Source: JBKBKN01 sp046294625 (lineage in GTDB: Bacteria > Bacteroidota > Bacteroidia > M30B66). Taken from it: 6,591 bases of DNA. Location of the stretch: the NCBI GenBank assembly GCA_046294625.1, contig JBKBKN010000045.1, positions 1-6,591 of the forward strand, read 5' to 3'. Of this stretch, positions 6,532-6,591 are shown piece by piece. Position numbers and translations under genes: made by a program. Numbering within the stretch: position 1 is the stretch's first letter; every line of letters starts with the position of its first letter. A model generated the notes under the pieces. It saw only the letters and a list, made by a program, of their open reading frames with translations, did no database searches and was not told the origin of the DNA.

Positions 6532-6591
6532 CTAATCCTTCACAAACCTTTTCACCACAGCTCCTTTTTCACTCTCCACTCTGAGCAGATA
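6532..6591 (-). CDS. 3' end of a gene for a probable T9SS sorting-domain protein (partial)
   Basis: Only the last 19 codons and a TAG stop are inside the window; the rest lies beyond the right edge. The translated tail reads YLLRVESEKG followed by AVVKRFVKD. This is the typical final strand pair of a type A T9SS sorting domain, in which a G-x-Y-x-(V/I) strand, a turn and a K-(R/K)-F-(V/I)-K end recur in Bacteroidota secreted proteins. It aligns by eye with the end of the neighbouring 149-residue protein (YAIIFQNEKEVISEKFLKQ). The two genes are in tandem, with the stop of this one 116 bp before the start of the next. The cargo is unknown. The call rests on a short peptide, but the motif is distinctive and the frame ends cleanly. 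Confidence 0.72.
   Translation of the reverse strand, partial: YLLRVESEKGAVVKRFVKD

Noticed and set aside
6387..6584. Plus-strand open frame of 65 codons across the heptamer array, rich in Lys, Pro, Ser and Gln
   Set aside because: Its composition is simply the translation of the repeat. It overlaps the start of the sorting-domain gene and the tail of the partial gene on the other strand, and it has no domain or promoter.

Overview
The window looks like chromosomal DNA of a member of the Bacteroidota. Three independent signs point there: a TonB-dependent receptor with an N-terminal carboxypeptidase-regulatory-like domain, C-terminal sorting domains of the type IX secretion system (T9SS), and promoters of the Bacteroidota form (TTTG, about 19 bp, TAnnTTTG). 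AT-rich spacers and A-rich sequence before start codons, without Shine-Dalgarno motifs, agree. I cannot place it below phylum level.

Layout from left to right. A small two-helix membrane protein (67-279, +) may continue beyond the left edge. It converges, with a 3-nt gap, on an outer-membrane beta-barrel protein (283-1047, -). A 329-bp AT-rich spacer follows, holding the likely barrel promoter and a weak terminator candidate for the next gene, a full-length TonB-dependent receptor (1377-3815, -). A 92-bp divergent spacer with a consensus promoter separates the receptor from an exported 550-residue protein of unknown function (3908-5560, +), which ends in a strong intrinsic terminator (5581-5617). 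Next come about 350 bp without a convincing gene but with several inverted repeats. Then comes a 149-residue exported protein that is little more than a signal peptide plus a T9SS sorting domain (5966-6415, -). Upstream of it lies a 70-bp array of ten heptamers (6454-6523). At the right edge are the last 19 codons of a second gene that appears to end in a T9SS sorting domain (6532-6591, -).

Almost every product is predicted to enter or cross the cell envelope: inner membrane, outer-membrane barrels, an exported soluble protein and T9SS cargo. The genes do not form one operon. The receptor and the 550-residue gene are divergent, and the receptor has no SusD-like partner. The only likely same-strand pair of related type is the two sorting-domain genes on the right.

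I found no complete new multi-gene system. The parts most worth a second look are the tandem pair of sorting-domain genes with a two-level heptamer/28-mer repeat between them, the cargo-less sorting-domain protein, a stem-loop after its stop codon that pairs fully only in the minus-strand RNA, and the inverted-repeat cluster at 5720-5807.
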